Of a DNA stretch of 64,000 nucleotides, positions 51,212-60,570 are shown piece after piece (position 1 is the first letter of the stretch; each line of letters begins with the position of its first letter). This DNA is from Saccharomycopsis phalli. Its lineage: Eukaryota > Ascomycota > Saccharomycetes > Ascoideales > Saccharomycopsidaceae. The stretch is taken from positions 62,001-126,000 of the forward strand of contig CP073217.1 of assembly GCA_020342235.1 (NCBI GenBank). Reading direction: 5' to 3'. The translations under genes and the position numbers were made by a program. The notes beneath the pieces are model-generated. The model did not search any database, was not told where the DNA came from, and worked only from the letters and a program-made list of their open reading frames with translations.

Positions 51212-51223
51212 TTGATATCAAAC

Positions 51224-51437
51224 AATTGACATTTTTAATCCCTAGCAGCCGGATGAGGGTTGACAAAGGGTTTTCTTCAACAGCAATGCTGCCCCAGGAT
51301 ATTCCTGAGTGAAAATGTATCTGTCAAATAATCCTAATTAGAAGTAAATAAACATTATTATTATTATTATTATTATTATTATAATCCTAATGCCGGAGGA
51401 TATATATAGCTAAATACAAAAATAAATATTATTATTA
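51224..51437 (+). mobile_element. 5'-truncated SINE copy containing a nested LINE-tail insertion
   Basis: It matches the SINE 3' block (GGGTTGACAAAGGGTTTTCTTC, hairpin CCCCAGGATATTCCTGAG, GTGAAAATGTATCTGTC, GCCGGAGGATATATATAGC, AATAAATATTATT). It is flanked by a 12-bp duplication with one mismatch, TTGATATCAAAC (51212-51223) and TTGATATTAAAC (51438-51449). It is interrupted at 51339-51380 by a separate tail-only insertion. Confidence 0.85.
51339..51380 (+). mobile_element. 42-bp tail-only retro-insertion with 11-bp TSD
   Basis: TAGAAGTAAATAAAC followed by an (ATT)n tract, inserted in the SINE copy. The target sequence ATAATCCTAAT is perfectly duplicated on both sides (51328-51338 and 51381-51391). 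An uninterrupted SINE reads straight through this point in other copies, which proves the insertion. Confidence 0.88.
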
Positions 51438-51649
51438 TTGATATTAAACCAGTAATCAATGACAATATTAGTGGATACTAGAGAGACTACTCTTCCGACC
51501 CACAACTCTCTCGAACCAATTCACCAAAAATCACCACTTTAACGATACGTCTCTACTTTGAGACCTTGGCTGGTCAAGGAAATTTCAAGCCATTTAGTCT
51601 ACTCGACACAAAAGCCTAACATCAAGCCCACCATCACTAGTGGGACGTT

Positions 51650-51778
51650 TTATTCTGTTGGAGTCTTCTGCCGACTACATGGGGCACTGTGCTTGGTCTC
51701 GGACGGGAAGAATAAATATCCTCTGGGAGCCTAGAATAGTTGTAGCCTTAAATAAACAGCATTATTATATTGGGTAAT
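51650..51778 (+). mobile_element. LINE family A 3' end
   Basis: GGAGTCTTCTGCCGACTACATGG, a degraded hairpin (CTGTGCTTGGTCTCGGACGG), AATAAATATCCTCTGGGAGCCTAGAATAG, then TTAAATAAACAGCATTATTAT. The 5' boundary and TSD were not found. Confidence 0.7.
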
Positions 51779-51779
51779 T

Positions 51780-54117
51780 CATCACCTACATGGTGCTGTA
51801 CATGGGAAAAGTCATTTGAACAGTAGTGTTGGTTTATGTGTAAACCGGCTCCCTTTTTACCAAGTTTGGCCAGAGTGGTATTCATCAATGCGCAATAGAA
51901 TTCACGCCTAAGGTCACAGGTTAAATAATAATTAGACCAATGGGACTCATTAGGGCTTGCCCTTGTATCGTGAGGACCTACTCGACAGTAGCGTGTAGAA
52001 TTCGATATAGTGAACGACATTGCGTCCAAAGGCAGCAAACTCGGATTCAGACAAAGCCTTTGTCTATTGATATCTGGACCAACACCCTTAAACAGATATA
52101 TTGTGAAATCCGCAGGCACTTGGACTTTATCTGGTTCCAAGGGTCTAGATCTTTCACTAACCAGGATTACAACTGTACCTGCTGTGTGATTTATCATCTA
52201 GCTTAATCTTGATTTGTGCCCATTTCAAGAGGTCAAGGACTCATGTGAGGGCGTGGGCTCTCGGTTCACTTCCATCACCATTTGGTTGTAGGGAATTTGG
52301 GATGTTGATGAAGCATCGTATACTCATTTCCATGCCAACTTGTGAAAGTAGTTGGTGACAGGAAAGATTCAGCTTTCACACGGTTAAATGTTTGATGCTT
52401 GCTTTGTGAAGTTGCCAAAGGTATCAGCTTGTATTCACAGCCAGGTATATTCTCTAAGCTCATCAACTCATTTCATAATTCTAATCTTACCATACACATT
52501 CTACCCTTTAGAAGTAAACATTATTATTATCATCATTCTACCCGCGTGACTTTGCCCATACCCATACAAATCCAGCCATTCAAAGTCCGCACACTACGCT
52601 CTATGGTACGCTGATTGTGTATACCACGGCTCAGGGGTTGTACACATTTGTTCACTGAGCTACTACAAGCAATAGAGAAATGCCGTAGGCCACTAGAGAT
52701 TACGGATTACAGTGTATAGACCCGCGATTTAAGTTTACGGTGGGCACTTTGCTGGAACCAGTAGCCAAAGTGAATACACTGGTTTCTGGTATTTTCATAA
52801 ATGATTTAATCTGATTTAGCAATGATTTATCTGATTTAACAAACGATTCATCAGATTTAATAAATGATTTATCTGATTTCTAACAACTCAACAGCCAGCC
52901 TTGACTAGCAAATCCAAATAATCAGTTGTCGATTTCAAATGTGCTGAATCATGCGAGGGAGTTGATTGGTAAATGTGCCAAGGAAACACTCACATGGAAC
53001 TGTACCTTTTCGTCCATTACGGAACGTAAACTAGACTAGTACTAGCGTGTATACATTTTTCCAGGGAAAATTTTTCGAAACTTGTTTCCACAACCACTTG
53101 TGTACTCATTGAGCTTCTAAAAATGGAATATTACGTCAGCTACTGGAAATCAACGAACCGGGAATAATGCGGCTTGTGATTATAGTCTGTTTTAGAACAA
53201 TATCATGGAGTCTGGGACTGAGTGATTGGTAGGATTTGATTAGCATGTGAATGGGAAGATAAGAAATGGGTTTTGTAGTGACCATTTGTATTAAGTGACA
53301 TGTCTCGGAGGTGACGTGAATATTGTCTCGGATTTTCAAGGGTAGATAATCTCAAAAGAAAATCTCAATTGGTTCAGAAAATCTCAAAAGGTCAAAAAAA
53401 TCTCAAAAGGTCAAAAAATCTCAATTGGTCAAAACGGTCTTGTAAATATCACGATACACAGTGAAAAGAGATAATGGTTTTGTAGATATTACAATGGGCT
53501 GTCTGAAAAGAGTCAACGGATTGTTTAAAAGGAGTCAACGGATTGTTTAAAAAGAGACAATAGACTTGTAGATATTGCAATGTACAGTGAAAGTAGTAAT
53601 TACTCTTGTAAATCGCAATATACAGTGAAATGGTAAATATTCTTGTAAATATCACAATTTACACTAAGAATAGCAAACAGCTTTATAGATAGCATCTATA
53701 CTATATGCCATACAGATCATCCGAAATACTAAATAGCCATATAGATCGTCGCCTGAAAACTAATATCATATAATAATTTGAAAAATAATATCATAATAAT
53801 CTGAAAAATAATATCATAATTATCTGAAGTATTCTCAAATAATTATGCAAACTACAGCTCCGCAGATCATTACCATACACGTCCCCAAGTGGCACTGAGA
53901 CAACTCAATCCGGACACCAAAATCTGTGTGACACACGCAGTCATGCATCGCATAATACGCGACATGTCATGAGATGACGGCTGTACTCAGCCAACTTTTC
54001 CATTGTCTACAACATGAATGATAAGAATATTAGATTAAAAACGTCTGGTATTAATGCAGAATAGAATAAAGTACACCATAGAAAACCTATGCAAGAAACA
54101 GAAAAGGTCCTTCAACC
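51780..54117. other. 2.3-kb intergenic with short tandem repeats and one micro-insertion
   Basis: 52795-52880 repeats ATGATTTATCTGATTTAA; 53345-53430 repeats AATCTCAAAAGGTCAAAA; 53505-53560 repeats GAGTCAACGGATTGTTTAAA; 53760-53830 repeats AAAATAATATCATAAT. The 149-codon minus-strand frame at 51748-52197 ends inside the LINE tail and has no recognisable feature, so I do not call it. Confidence 0.55.
52507..52533 (+). mobile_element. 27-bp tail-only retro-insertion with 10-bp TSD
   Basis: TTTAGAAGTAAACATTATTA plus a few further ATT-type bases, flanked by perfect CATTCTACCC copies (52497-52506 and 52534-52543). The insert core TAGAAGTAAA...ACATTATTATT is the same as in the 51339 micro-insertion. 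Confidence 0.85.
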
Positions 54118-54516
54118 TTACAACAACAAAACACCGGCAATTCCGGCAACAGCAGCTCCAGCAGCAGCCAACTTGTTAGCTCCACCAGTTGGGATAACGT
54201 GGTGAGAAGTGGTGGTACCGTTTCCTCCTGGGTTGGTTCCGTTCTTGGCTGGAGTAGTAGTGTGAACAGTAGTTGGAACTGGAGAAGATTCTGGCTCAGT
54301 TGGCAATGGGCAGAAAGTGGTGTATTCAGTAGTGACGTTAAAGTTGGTCACAGTGACAACAGTAACACCAGTAGTGACTGGAGTCTCTTGACATTTGTTC
54401 TCGGAACAAGAAGTCTTGGTGATGACAGTGGTAGAAACACCCTCAATAGTGGTGGTGTTGGTAGAAGCCAAAGCAACAGCAGACAAAGCAGAAATGATAA
54501 TGGTCTTTGCAAACAT
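54118..54516 (-). CDS. small GPI-anchored cell-wall mannoprotein, copy 1, 132 aa
   Basis: Start ATG 54516 (MFAKTIIISALSAVALAS); five upstream codons are also open. Residues 1-18 are a signal peptide cleaved after ALA. The mature part is T/S-rich with several N-glycosylation sites (NTT, NVT, NGT) and a TTVITKTSCSENKCQETPVTTGVTVVTVTN...EYTTFCPLP module, the cysteine-bearing repeat of Ccw12/Sed1/flocculin-type wall proteins. The C terminus (GGANKLAAAGAAVAGIAGVLLL) is a GPI-attachment signal. It would be a covalently linked wall protein. The coding DNA is almost identical to the inverted copy at 55297-55695; flanks are unrelated. Codon use is that of a highly expressed gene. Confidence 0.88.
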   Translation of the reverse strand: MFAKTIIISALSAVALASTNTTTIEGVSTTVITKTSCSENKCQETPVTTGVTVVTVTNFNVTTEYTTFCPLPTEPESSPVPTTVHTTTPAKNGTNPGGNGTTTSHHVIPTGGANKLAAAGAAVAGIAGVLLL

Positions 54517-55296
54517 TGTATTGATATTCAAGTGGATGATGAAAAGAGTGCCATTTGCCGGGATTATTTATACTTGATTCAAAGTGTGTTATGCTATTAT
54601 CGTAACAAGTAATTTCCTAAAAGGGAACATGCAGCGCTGGTGATTGCTGCACGGTGCCTAAATAACCCAAATGCGCTTTTTCAATGTCCCAATATTATTT
54701 ATGGTTTCACCTTCTTATCAGTGGCGTGGTAAAAAATTTATCCCGAGTGGAAATCCTTTGCCACGGGCGAAAAAAAAATTGCACTGGATCAACAGACCAG
54801 TAATGTACCATCTCGAAACAGCCCCAAGTACTCTCATTTAAATCTCTTGTCCAGCATTTCCAATCATCATTTGGCTGTTATCAGATAAAGTTCCTGAGCC
54901 ATCACCAGCACGCGCTCCAAATGGGGCAATGTTACCCGACCGCATATAACCTTTTTCGGCCCCTATTGCATAATGACTCTTTGGAAAGATTGACCTCCAT
55001 AGGCTTAGCTACTTGACAGGACCCGTAAACTATTTTGTATGGTGTATGTAGAGGAATAGGATGTACTGTTTGCGGTGAATTTGCACAGAAAATCCTTGTC
55101 TTCAGTCAACTAACAACGTTTTCCCTCGACGTTATCTCCTGTCACGTTTTGGGTTGCTCTCCTATTTCGCTATTTATAGCATTTCCCCATTTGACTTGCG
55201 TGCGTCAAACCTTATAAAATTTTCACTCTTACGTTCCCTGGACTAATATAAATATGGCACATTTCCTAGGATTCTATACAATCATTTTACACAATC
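54517..55296. other. divergent promoter region between the twin GPI genes
   Basis: The two genes are divergent with 780 bp between ATGs. The two flanks are not similar. A TATATTTAT-like region and CCAATATTATTTATGG lie on the left side and ATATAAATATGG (55248-55258) on the right, about 40 bp before copy 2. No other gene was recognised. Confidence 0.5.
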
Positions 55297-55695
55297 ATGT
55301 ACGCTAAGACCATTATCATTTCTGCTTTGTCTGCTGTTGCTTTGGCTTCTACCAACACCACCACTATTGAGGGTGTTTCTACCACTGTCATCACCAAGAC
55401 TTCTTGTTCCGAGAACAAATGTCAAGAGACTCCAGTCACTACTGGTGTTACTGTTGTCACTGTGACCAACTTTAACGTCACTACTGAATACACCACTTTC
55501 TGCCCATTGCCAACTGAGCCAGAATCTTCTCCAGTTCCAACTACTGTTCACACTACTACTCCAGCCAAGAACGGAACCAACCCAGGAGGAAACGGTACCA
55601 CCACTTCTCACCACGTTATCCCAACTGGTGGAGCTAACAAGTTGGCTGCTGCTGGAGCTGCTGTTGCCGGAATTGCTGGTGTTTTGTTGTTGTAA
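55297..55695 (+). CDS. small GPI-anchored cell-wall mannoprotein, copy 2, 132 aa
   Basis: The protein is identical to copy 1 except residue 2 (Y for F). By eye the nucleotide sequences differ only in codons 2-3 and at one synonymous site near the 3' end (ATTGCTGG against ATTGCCGG). Identity starts at codon 4 (AAGACCATT) and stops within about four bases after the stop codon, while upstream and downstream sequences are unrelated. Domain layout is as in copy 1: signal peptide, T-rich cysteine module, glycosylation sites and GPI signal. The separate promoters suggest different regulation of the same product. Confidence 0.9.
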   Translation: MYAKTIIISALSAVALASTNTTTIEGVSTTVITKTSCSENKCQETPVTTGVTVVTVTNFNVTTEYTTFCPLPTEPESSPVPTTVHTTTPAKNGTNPGGNGTTTSHHVIPTGGANKLAAAGAAVAGIAGVLLL

Positions 55696-56457
55696 GTTCA
55701 CTGAATATCTCATTGATTCACTGAATATCTTGACTGATCGTTTCATTGATTGTTGATTGATCGGTTAAACGTTTTCTTCTTTGAACGTTGCTGAACGTTT
55801 TATTGTTTGAATGTTTCTGAACTTTTCTTGTTTGAACCTTGTTCAACTTTTTCTTGTTTGATTATTTGTTTGATTAATAGCTTGATTAATATGTAATCTA
55901 GTGACGATTGTTGCTTTGGCCAATTGACGTCTTTATACCAATGTTGATGTAGTTTTTGTTGTACTGGTAGGATTTTAATCTATATCAATGGACTTTGCAA
56001 TGGTGTTATTGGTTTATCTATTATGGCACCTCTATCATTGGTCTTTATTTGGACTTACTAGTATCATTGCTTTATCTATCATGCCTTATCTATCATTGGA
56101 TTTTAGTCCGACTTGATGACTTATTCATTATCACAGGTGACTCAATCAACCTAATCCAATTCATCATTTGCACAACTTCACTTGCTTCAAATTCTAGGCA
56201 ACCTGTCATTCCTCAAATAACCGCAACTCCTTGAGGAAACTGTAATATTGCATCAAGCCAGCCTTCATGTGTATGCACCAATAAAGGCACGTGATTCTAG
56301 TATACACCAGCCATGATAAACTTGTCTCTGTAAAGGCTGGCAGCACCGGATTAATTGTAGTTTGTTGGGTACCGGGTCAATTATAGCTTTTTTAGTGCTG
56401 GATAAATTCCATGTGACAATTCCTGTACATGGGCAGCCTGCAATGCGCAAAATGTGC
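55696..56457. other. intergenic with GTTTGAACGTTG and ATCATTGG repeats
   Basis: 55770-55870 repeats TTTGAACGTT and CTTGTTTGA units; 56010-56105 repeats TCTATCATTGG-type units. CACGTG is at 56288. No gene was recognised. Confidence 0.5.
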
Positions 56458-56474
56458 ATTATGCCTAGATCTTC

Positions 56475-56737
56475 CAACACATGATGAGATTCAGTCGTCA
56501 CGTTCGACAGCAAGGGTGACCAGGCTTCTTACATAATCAATACAAGCACTAAGTACCGACAGTATGACTGCTCCCATTGAAGTTTTTTATCCCAAGCAAC
56601 CAAGTGAGGGTTGACAAAGGGTTTTCTTCAACAGCAATGCTGCCTCAGGATGTTCCTGAGTGAAAATATATCTGTCGAATAACCGTAATGCCGGAGACAA
56701 TATATAGCTAAACACAAAAATAAATATTGTTATTATT
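56475..56737 (+). mobile_element. 5'-truncated SINE copy with 17-bp TSD
   Basis: Flanked by perfect ATTATGCCTAGATCTTC copies (56458-56474 and 56738-56754; the first three bases could also be tail). Without its head it shares the body with the copy at 13781-14236 (GAGATTCAG, GACCAGGCTTCT, CATAATCAATA, ACTGCTCCCATTGAAGTTTTT) and the full 3' block, including a perfect hairpin CTCAGGA-TGT-TCCTGAG (56644-56660) and an ATTGTTATTATT tail. This copy shows that body and tail move as one unit. Confidence 0.9.
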
Positions 56738-56754
56738 ATTATGCCTAGATCTTC

Positions 56755-57874
56755 TTACCTCATAAGATACTGTAAAGGTTTCTTGATGAATCATGAAAGG
56801 ATGAGGTCAACACCAATAGGACTAAGGTCTTTTCCATTAAAGAGTCAGTTCATTTCAAGAATAAATCAGGCTTTTTAAATAGTCAATCGATGTATTGGCC
56901 ATTTCACCAACTCGTACCTTAGTTTCGATACTACAGATGTTATAAAGCTTGAAATACAGTTTTGTCAAATTACCATATTTCTATACAATATGGTTAATGT
57001 TAAAATGATTACTAGCTAGATCTACAATTGATCTCAATTAGCATCAGGTAAATTAAAACACCGCCAATTAAAACACTGACAATCTTCAAATATACACTCC
57101 TGTGACATTTACAACACTCAAATAGTGTTTAGTCAATCATTCACTGGCCAATTAATCTGCCAAATTGTACCCGATTATCAACACAGATTCACCACCTAAT
57201 TCTACACGTTTTTGTTGACGAATAGGGACAAGCTTCAAACAGGAGTTTGCAGCAATCATGGGCTTGATTCACAATTGCTTAGCCTCAAGCATGTTGCTAA
57301 ATTGACATGTCAAGTGAAATGGATTACTTTCTCACAAAAAACAACCAATGTCTAGAGCCAATAAGAATCCTCTTAAATATAATAATACCGACCTACAAAA
57401 TGTCTTTATTCCCGGATAGTGACAAGCGAGCCAATGGGTTTTGTCGACTTTGACTCGGGTAACTGTGCATATGAATATTATTTGGCCAACGTCATTTCAC
57501 CGAGATACAAGTTGGTAGAATGGTCAATCGTATATGCAGTGCTATCTTTATGGTTAATTGCATTTGCAATGCTGTAGATGGTTAATTGCATCCGCAGTGC
57601 TATGTAAAATGTGTATTTGTGAGTAGGACGGCTCATCCGCTGGTATCAAAACTGATACATGTGGGACAGCTCTTGTGGAAGATGAGAAAAAGAATTTAGT
57701 TAAACTGGACAGACGTTATTGCGGCGGCAATTTTAATCGTATCCCATGATCTTGTTGATTTCCAGCAGTTATACATTGTGGAATTGCATCGAACATTTGG
57801 TAATAGAACTTTCAAGTCTCACTACAATAATACGTGTTATGCCGTGTATTGAAATGCAAATGATAAAGCTCAAT
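56755..57874. other. intergenic with dispersed repeat copies
   Basis: Copies of the dispersed repeat at about 56870-56945 (GGCCATTTCACCAACTCGTACC) and, in reverse, 57490-57560 (GATACAAGTTGGTAGAATGG). 57540-57605 repeats GGTTAATTGCATTTGCAATGCT. No gene was recognised. Confidence 0.5.
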
Positions 57875-58852
57875 TTATAATTGAGCCAAAATTGGTACAG
57901 TAAGAATGACAAGCAAAGGTGCAAACCAACTGACGCTCATTGACAAAGATCCTGTACCCTTGAAGACCGATGGGGCAATTGTTTCTGACGAAGCAGATGC
58001 TGTGATGGTGAATAAGGTGGATCGAGTGTTCAATGGAGCGGAGGTGTGTGGTTCTGCTTGAGATTCTGAAGGTTTAGTGGTAGGAGCGGCACCAGAAACT
58101 GGAGCGGCCGAATGGGCACCAGAAGAAGCTGGAGCAACACCAGAAGAAGCTTGAGCAACACCAGAAGAAGCTGGTGCAGAAGAGTGGACAGCAGAAGCAG
58201 CACTAGAAGCTGGTGCAGAAGTAGAAGCTGGTGCACTAGAAGTAGAAGCTGGTGCAGCACTAGAAGCAGAAGCTAAAGCAGAGGAAGCTGAACTAGAAGA
58301 ACTAGAAGCAGAACTAGAACTAGAACTAGAACTCGAACTCGAACTAGACGCAGAGCTTGTAGCTCCAAAATCCGAATCTTGTGTCTGTGTAGGCTTATAC
58401 TGCAGCAAAGTGTCCACCTTATCAGCCAAATTAACCCTCAAATTGAGCGACTGGCCGTCTCCACTAGAACACTTGTGCCCTTTTTCATAAATCCCATACA
58501 GATTGCCATCTGAGCACGCCACAAAGTCACTCTGACCATCAAGAGACAACACCGAGTCGCCTACGGAAAACGGACCGGCGCCAGGAGAATTGCCAATCGC
58601 CAATTGACCGTCCTTGATCACCACCACCTGGTCCTTGGAGTTGGAGTTGTGCAAGTACCCATTTTGCCACACTGCACCTTGGAAGTTCAGGTCCTGTGTG
58701 TTCAACACAAGCTTATTATCGCTGCTGACCTTTACCTGGGAATATTGGAGGTTTGTTCCCTGGTTTGGGACCACTGAGAAGAGGACAAATTGGTCGGAGT
58801 CTGCAGCAGATACTGTCAGTGCCAAAGTAGCGAGAAGCAAGCTAAATAACAT
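57875..58852 (-). CDS. GPI-anchored serine/alanine-rich cell-wall protein, 325 aa
   Basis: Start ATG 58852 (MLFSLLLATLALTVSAADSDQF); 11 open codons upstream lack a better start. Signal peptide about 1-17. Residues 20-150 form a globular beta-rich domain (FVLFSVVPNQGTNLQYSQVKV, GAVWQNGYLHNSN, VVVIKDGQLAIGN, FVACSDGNLYGIYEKGHKCSSGDGQSLNLRV) with one cysteine pair; it recalls fungal wall proteins of the phiA kind, but that is a weak resemblance. Residues 165-290 are a Ser/Ala/Pro stalk with a run of 14 serines and repeated APASS units, expected to be O-mannosylated. The C terminus is hydrophobic (WFAPLLVILTVPILAQL), a GPI signal. Function is probably structural in the wall. Confidence 0.82.
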   Translation of the reverse strand: MLFSLLLATLALTVSAADSDQFVLFSVVPNQGTNLQYSQVKVSSDNKLVLNTQDLNFQGAVWQNGYLHNSNSKDQVVVIKDGQLAIGNSPGAGPFSVGDSVLSLDGQSDFVACSDGNLYGIYEKGHKCSSGDGQSLNLRVNLADKVDTLLQYKPTQTQDSDFGATSSASSSSSSSSSSSSSASSSSSSASSALASASSAAPASTSSAPASTSAPASSAASAVHSSAPASSGVAQASSGVAPASSGAHSAAPVSGAAPTTKPSESQAEPHTSAPLNTRSTLFTITASASSETIAPSVFKGTGSLSMSVSWFAPLLVILTVPILAQL

Positions 58853-59121
58853 GATGGAGTTTGATTGATGAAATGGAACGCACACAGGGTCCTTTTATAT
58901 CCGAGGAACCAGTCAAAATTGTTCCTTCGTCTAGTTGGCCGTATAATATCGCCTGCATGCGGACGCAGGCCCATAGTAGACGACCCTTGTCAGAGGAACG
59001 GTAGTGACATGTTGCTAAAATTAGGAATATATTTGAATCTAGTGAGTACATACAGTATAGAGTGGTGTAGAGTAGAGTAGAGTAGAGAAGTCAGAGTAGA
59101 AAAGTCAGTAGAAACAGTAAG
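58853..59121. other. short intergenic with GTAGAGTAGAGTAGAG repeat
   Basis: 59065-59100 is a small GTAGA tandem repeat between the GPI gene's promoter and the end of the hydrolase gene. Confidence 0.5.
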
Positions 59122-60457
59122 TTATACACTTCCCTTTGAAAACTCCTCCATCTGCTCCACAAGATATCCATTAAACCCCGGAATATCATCCAAATAAATA
59201 TGATGCCCACAGCCATCAAACACCCGCACATTGCACTCCAATCCCTTTTGCTTGAGCACGGTTTGTGCCTCGTATCCTCCCCGTTTGTCCATCCAGTCAG
59301 AGTCACCGTAGAGCCACTCTGTGTCGCACGAGACCCGGCTTAAACGGGCGACATTCTTCACCAAGGGATGCCGTGGGACTCCCCCTGCGCTGAGAACGTA
59401 ATTTAGGAGATATTCGCCGGAGCCTCGCGCGTTGAAAATCGCATACGAGTACCGGTGGAGAAGCACGCGTTCTCGAGCACGCAATTTTGCAAAACGTCTA
59501 GAGGTCCACCCCGAGACGAAAAGCGACCCCAACGGCCCGGAGTAGCGTACTAGCACAAACGGAGATACGTTTCGGTTCCAAAGAACGTCAAACCACCGGG
59601 GAACGGGCGCCTTGTTGGCCGGTTTGATCATGCCTGCAGGACTCACAAGAATCAACTTGCGGAACGTGCTGGGATAGGCAATATTGTAGCACAAGCTGAG
59701 GTACGCTCCCAAGGAATGCGCCACTACAAGGGTATTTGCTCCTACAGACCTCTGGGCCCGCCAGTTCTCCAAACTGTCCACAAACCAGGTCTCAAACTTC
59801 TCGAGCGTGCCATTGGTGGAGTAGTTGATTTCCGGCCGCGAAGATGCCCCGTATCCTAGAAGATCGATCGCGTGAATCGTCCAGTTTGGGTGGCTGTTTA
59901 CATACTGCGCAATCTCCTCGAGGTTCTTGACGAAAAACCCCAGTCCTGCGCCATACCCATGGATTAGCACGAGGTGTGGTGAATTCTCGGCTCCGGCCTT
60001 TGGTTTCTTTGGCCTGATGCAGATTTCGTTGATGTAGTGCTGCTCAAGACCAGCAGTGCTCTGCAAATCCACATGTTTTACTACCCTCCCTTGCGAATCC
60101 AAGTATATCGGGACCTTGAGCACCTCAAGAGTGATGTTCCCAAGGGTTTCCATCTGCAATATCTTGAGTAGCTCTGCCTGGGCATCTAGAACCTTGTGTC
60201 GTTGGACATAATCGGCAAACGACTGCCGCACGCTGAGGGGAAACTTTACATTGAGAAATTTCCTAATTGGCAATCCAGCAGGAGCCGTCAGATGCCGGTG
60301 ACGATGGTGTTTCAGATGGTTGGGCTGGACCAGTCCAAAAGATCGAGACTGTACAGTGATTCCAGTGGACCAAGTTCCAGTGGACCAAGTTCCAGTGGAC
60401 CAAGTTCCAGTGGACCAGGTTCCAGTGGACCCGATTGAGGACTTTGGGCCGAGGCAT
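59122..60457 (-). CDS. alpha/beta hydrolase of the ICT1/ECM18/CLD1 (ABHD5) family; start uncertain
   Basis: Motifs: oxyanion HGYGAGLGFF, nucleophile elbow VAHSLGAYLS, and the HHIYLDD box near the end, as in yeast Ict1, Ecm18 and the mitochondrial cardiolipin deacylase Cld1. The YINEICI strand before the core also fits. These enzymes act on phospholipid acyl chains. The frame is open to 60570 and beyond to 60651, but contains no ATG before 60153, which would give 343 residues and remove RKFLNVKFPLSVRQSFADYVQ, a stretch that looks coded. An ATG at 60457, about 20-30 bp behind a TATAAAT, is in another frame that runs into the 15-bp repeat. A spliced exon or a length change in the repeat may connect them. 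The 5' end given here is a compromise. Confidence 0.65.
60357..60432 (-). repeat. 15-bp minisatellite, five copies
   Basis: Unit CCAGTGGACCAAGTT on the plus strand. It lies in the 5' coding part of the hydrolase, giving STGTW repeats in the main frame and VHWNL repeats in the frame of the 60457 ATG. Confidence 0.88.
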
Positions 60458-60570
60458 AGGCCCCGGGCAAATGATTTATATATTATATTCGTCACCTCTG
60501 ACACTCTTGACGTTTTTGAGTGGTGTTGATTTTTTTCACTCGGCGCACGTGCTCCGATTAGACGAAGCAA

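Noticed and set aside
51748-52197. 149-codon minus-strand open frame
   Set aside because: It ends inside a LINE tail, has no recognisable domain or signal, and lies in repeat-rich DNA.
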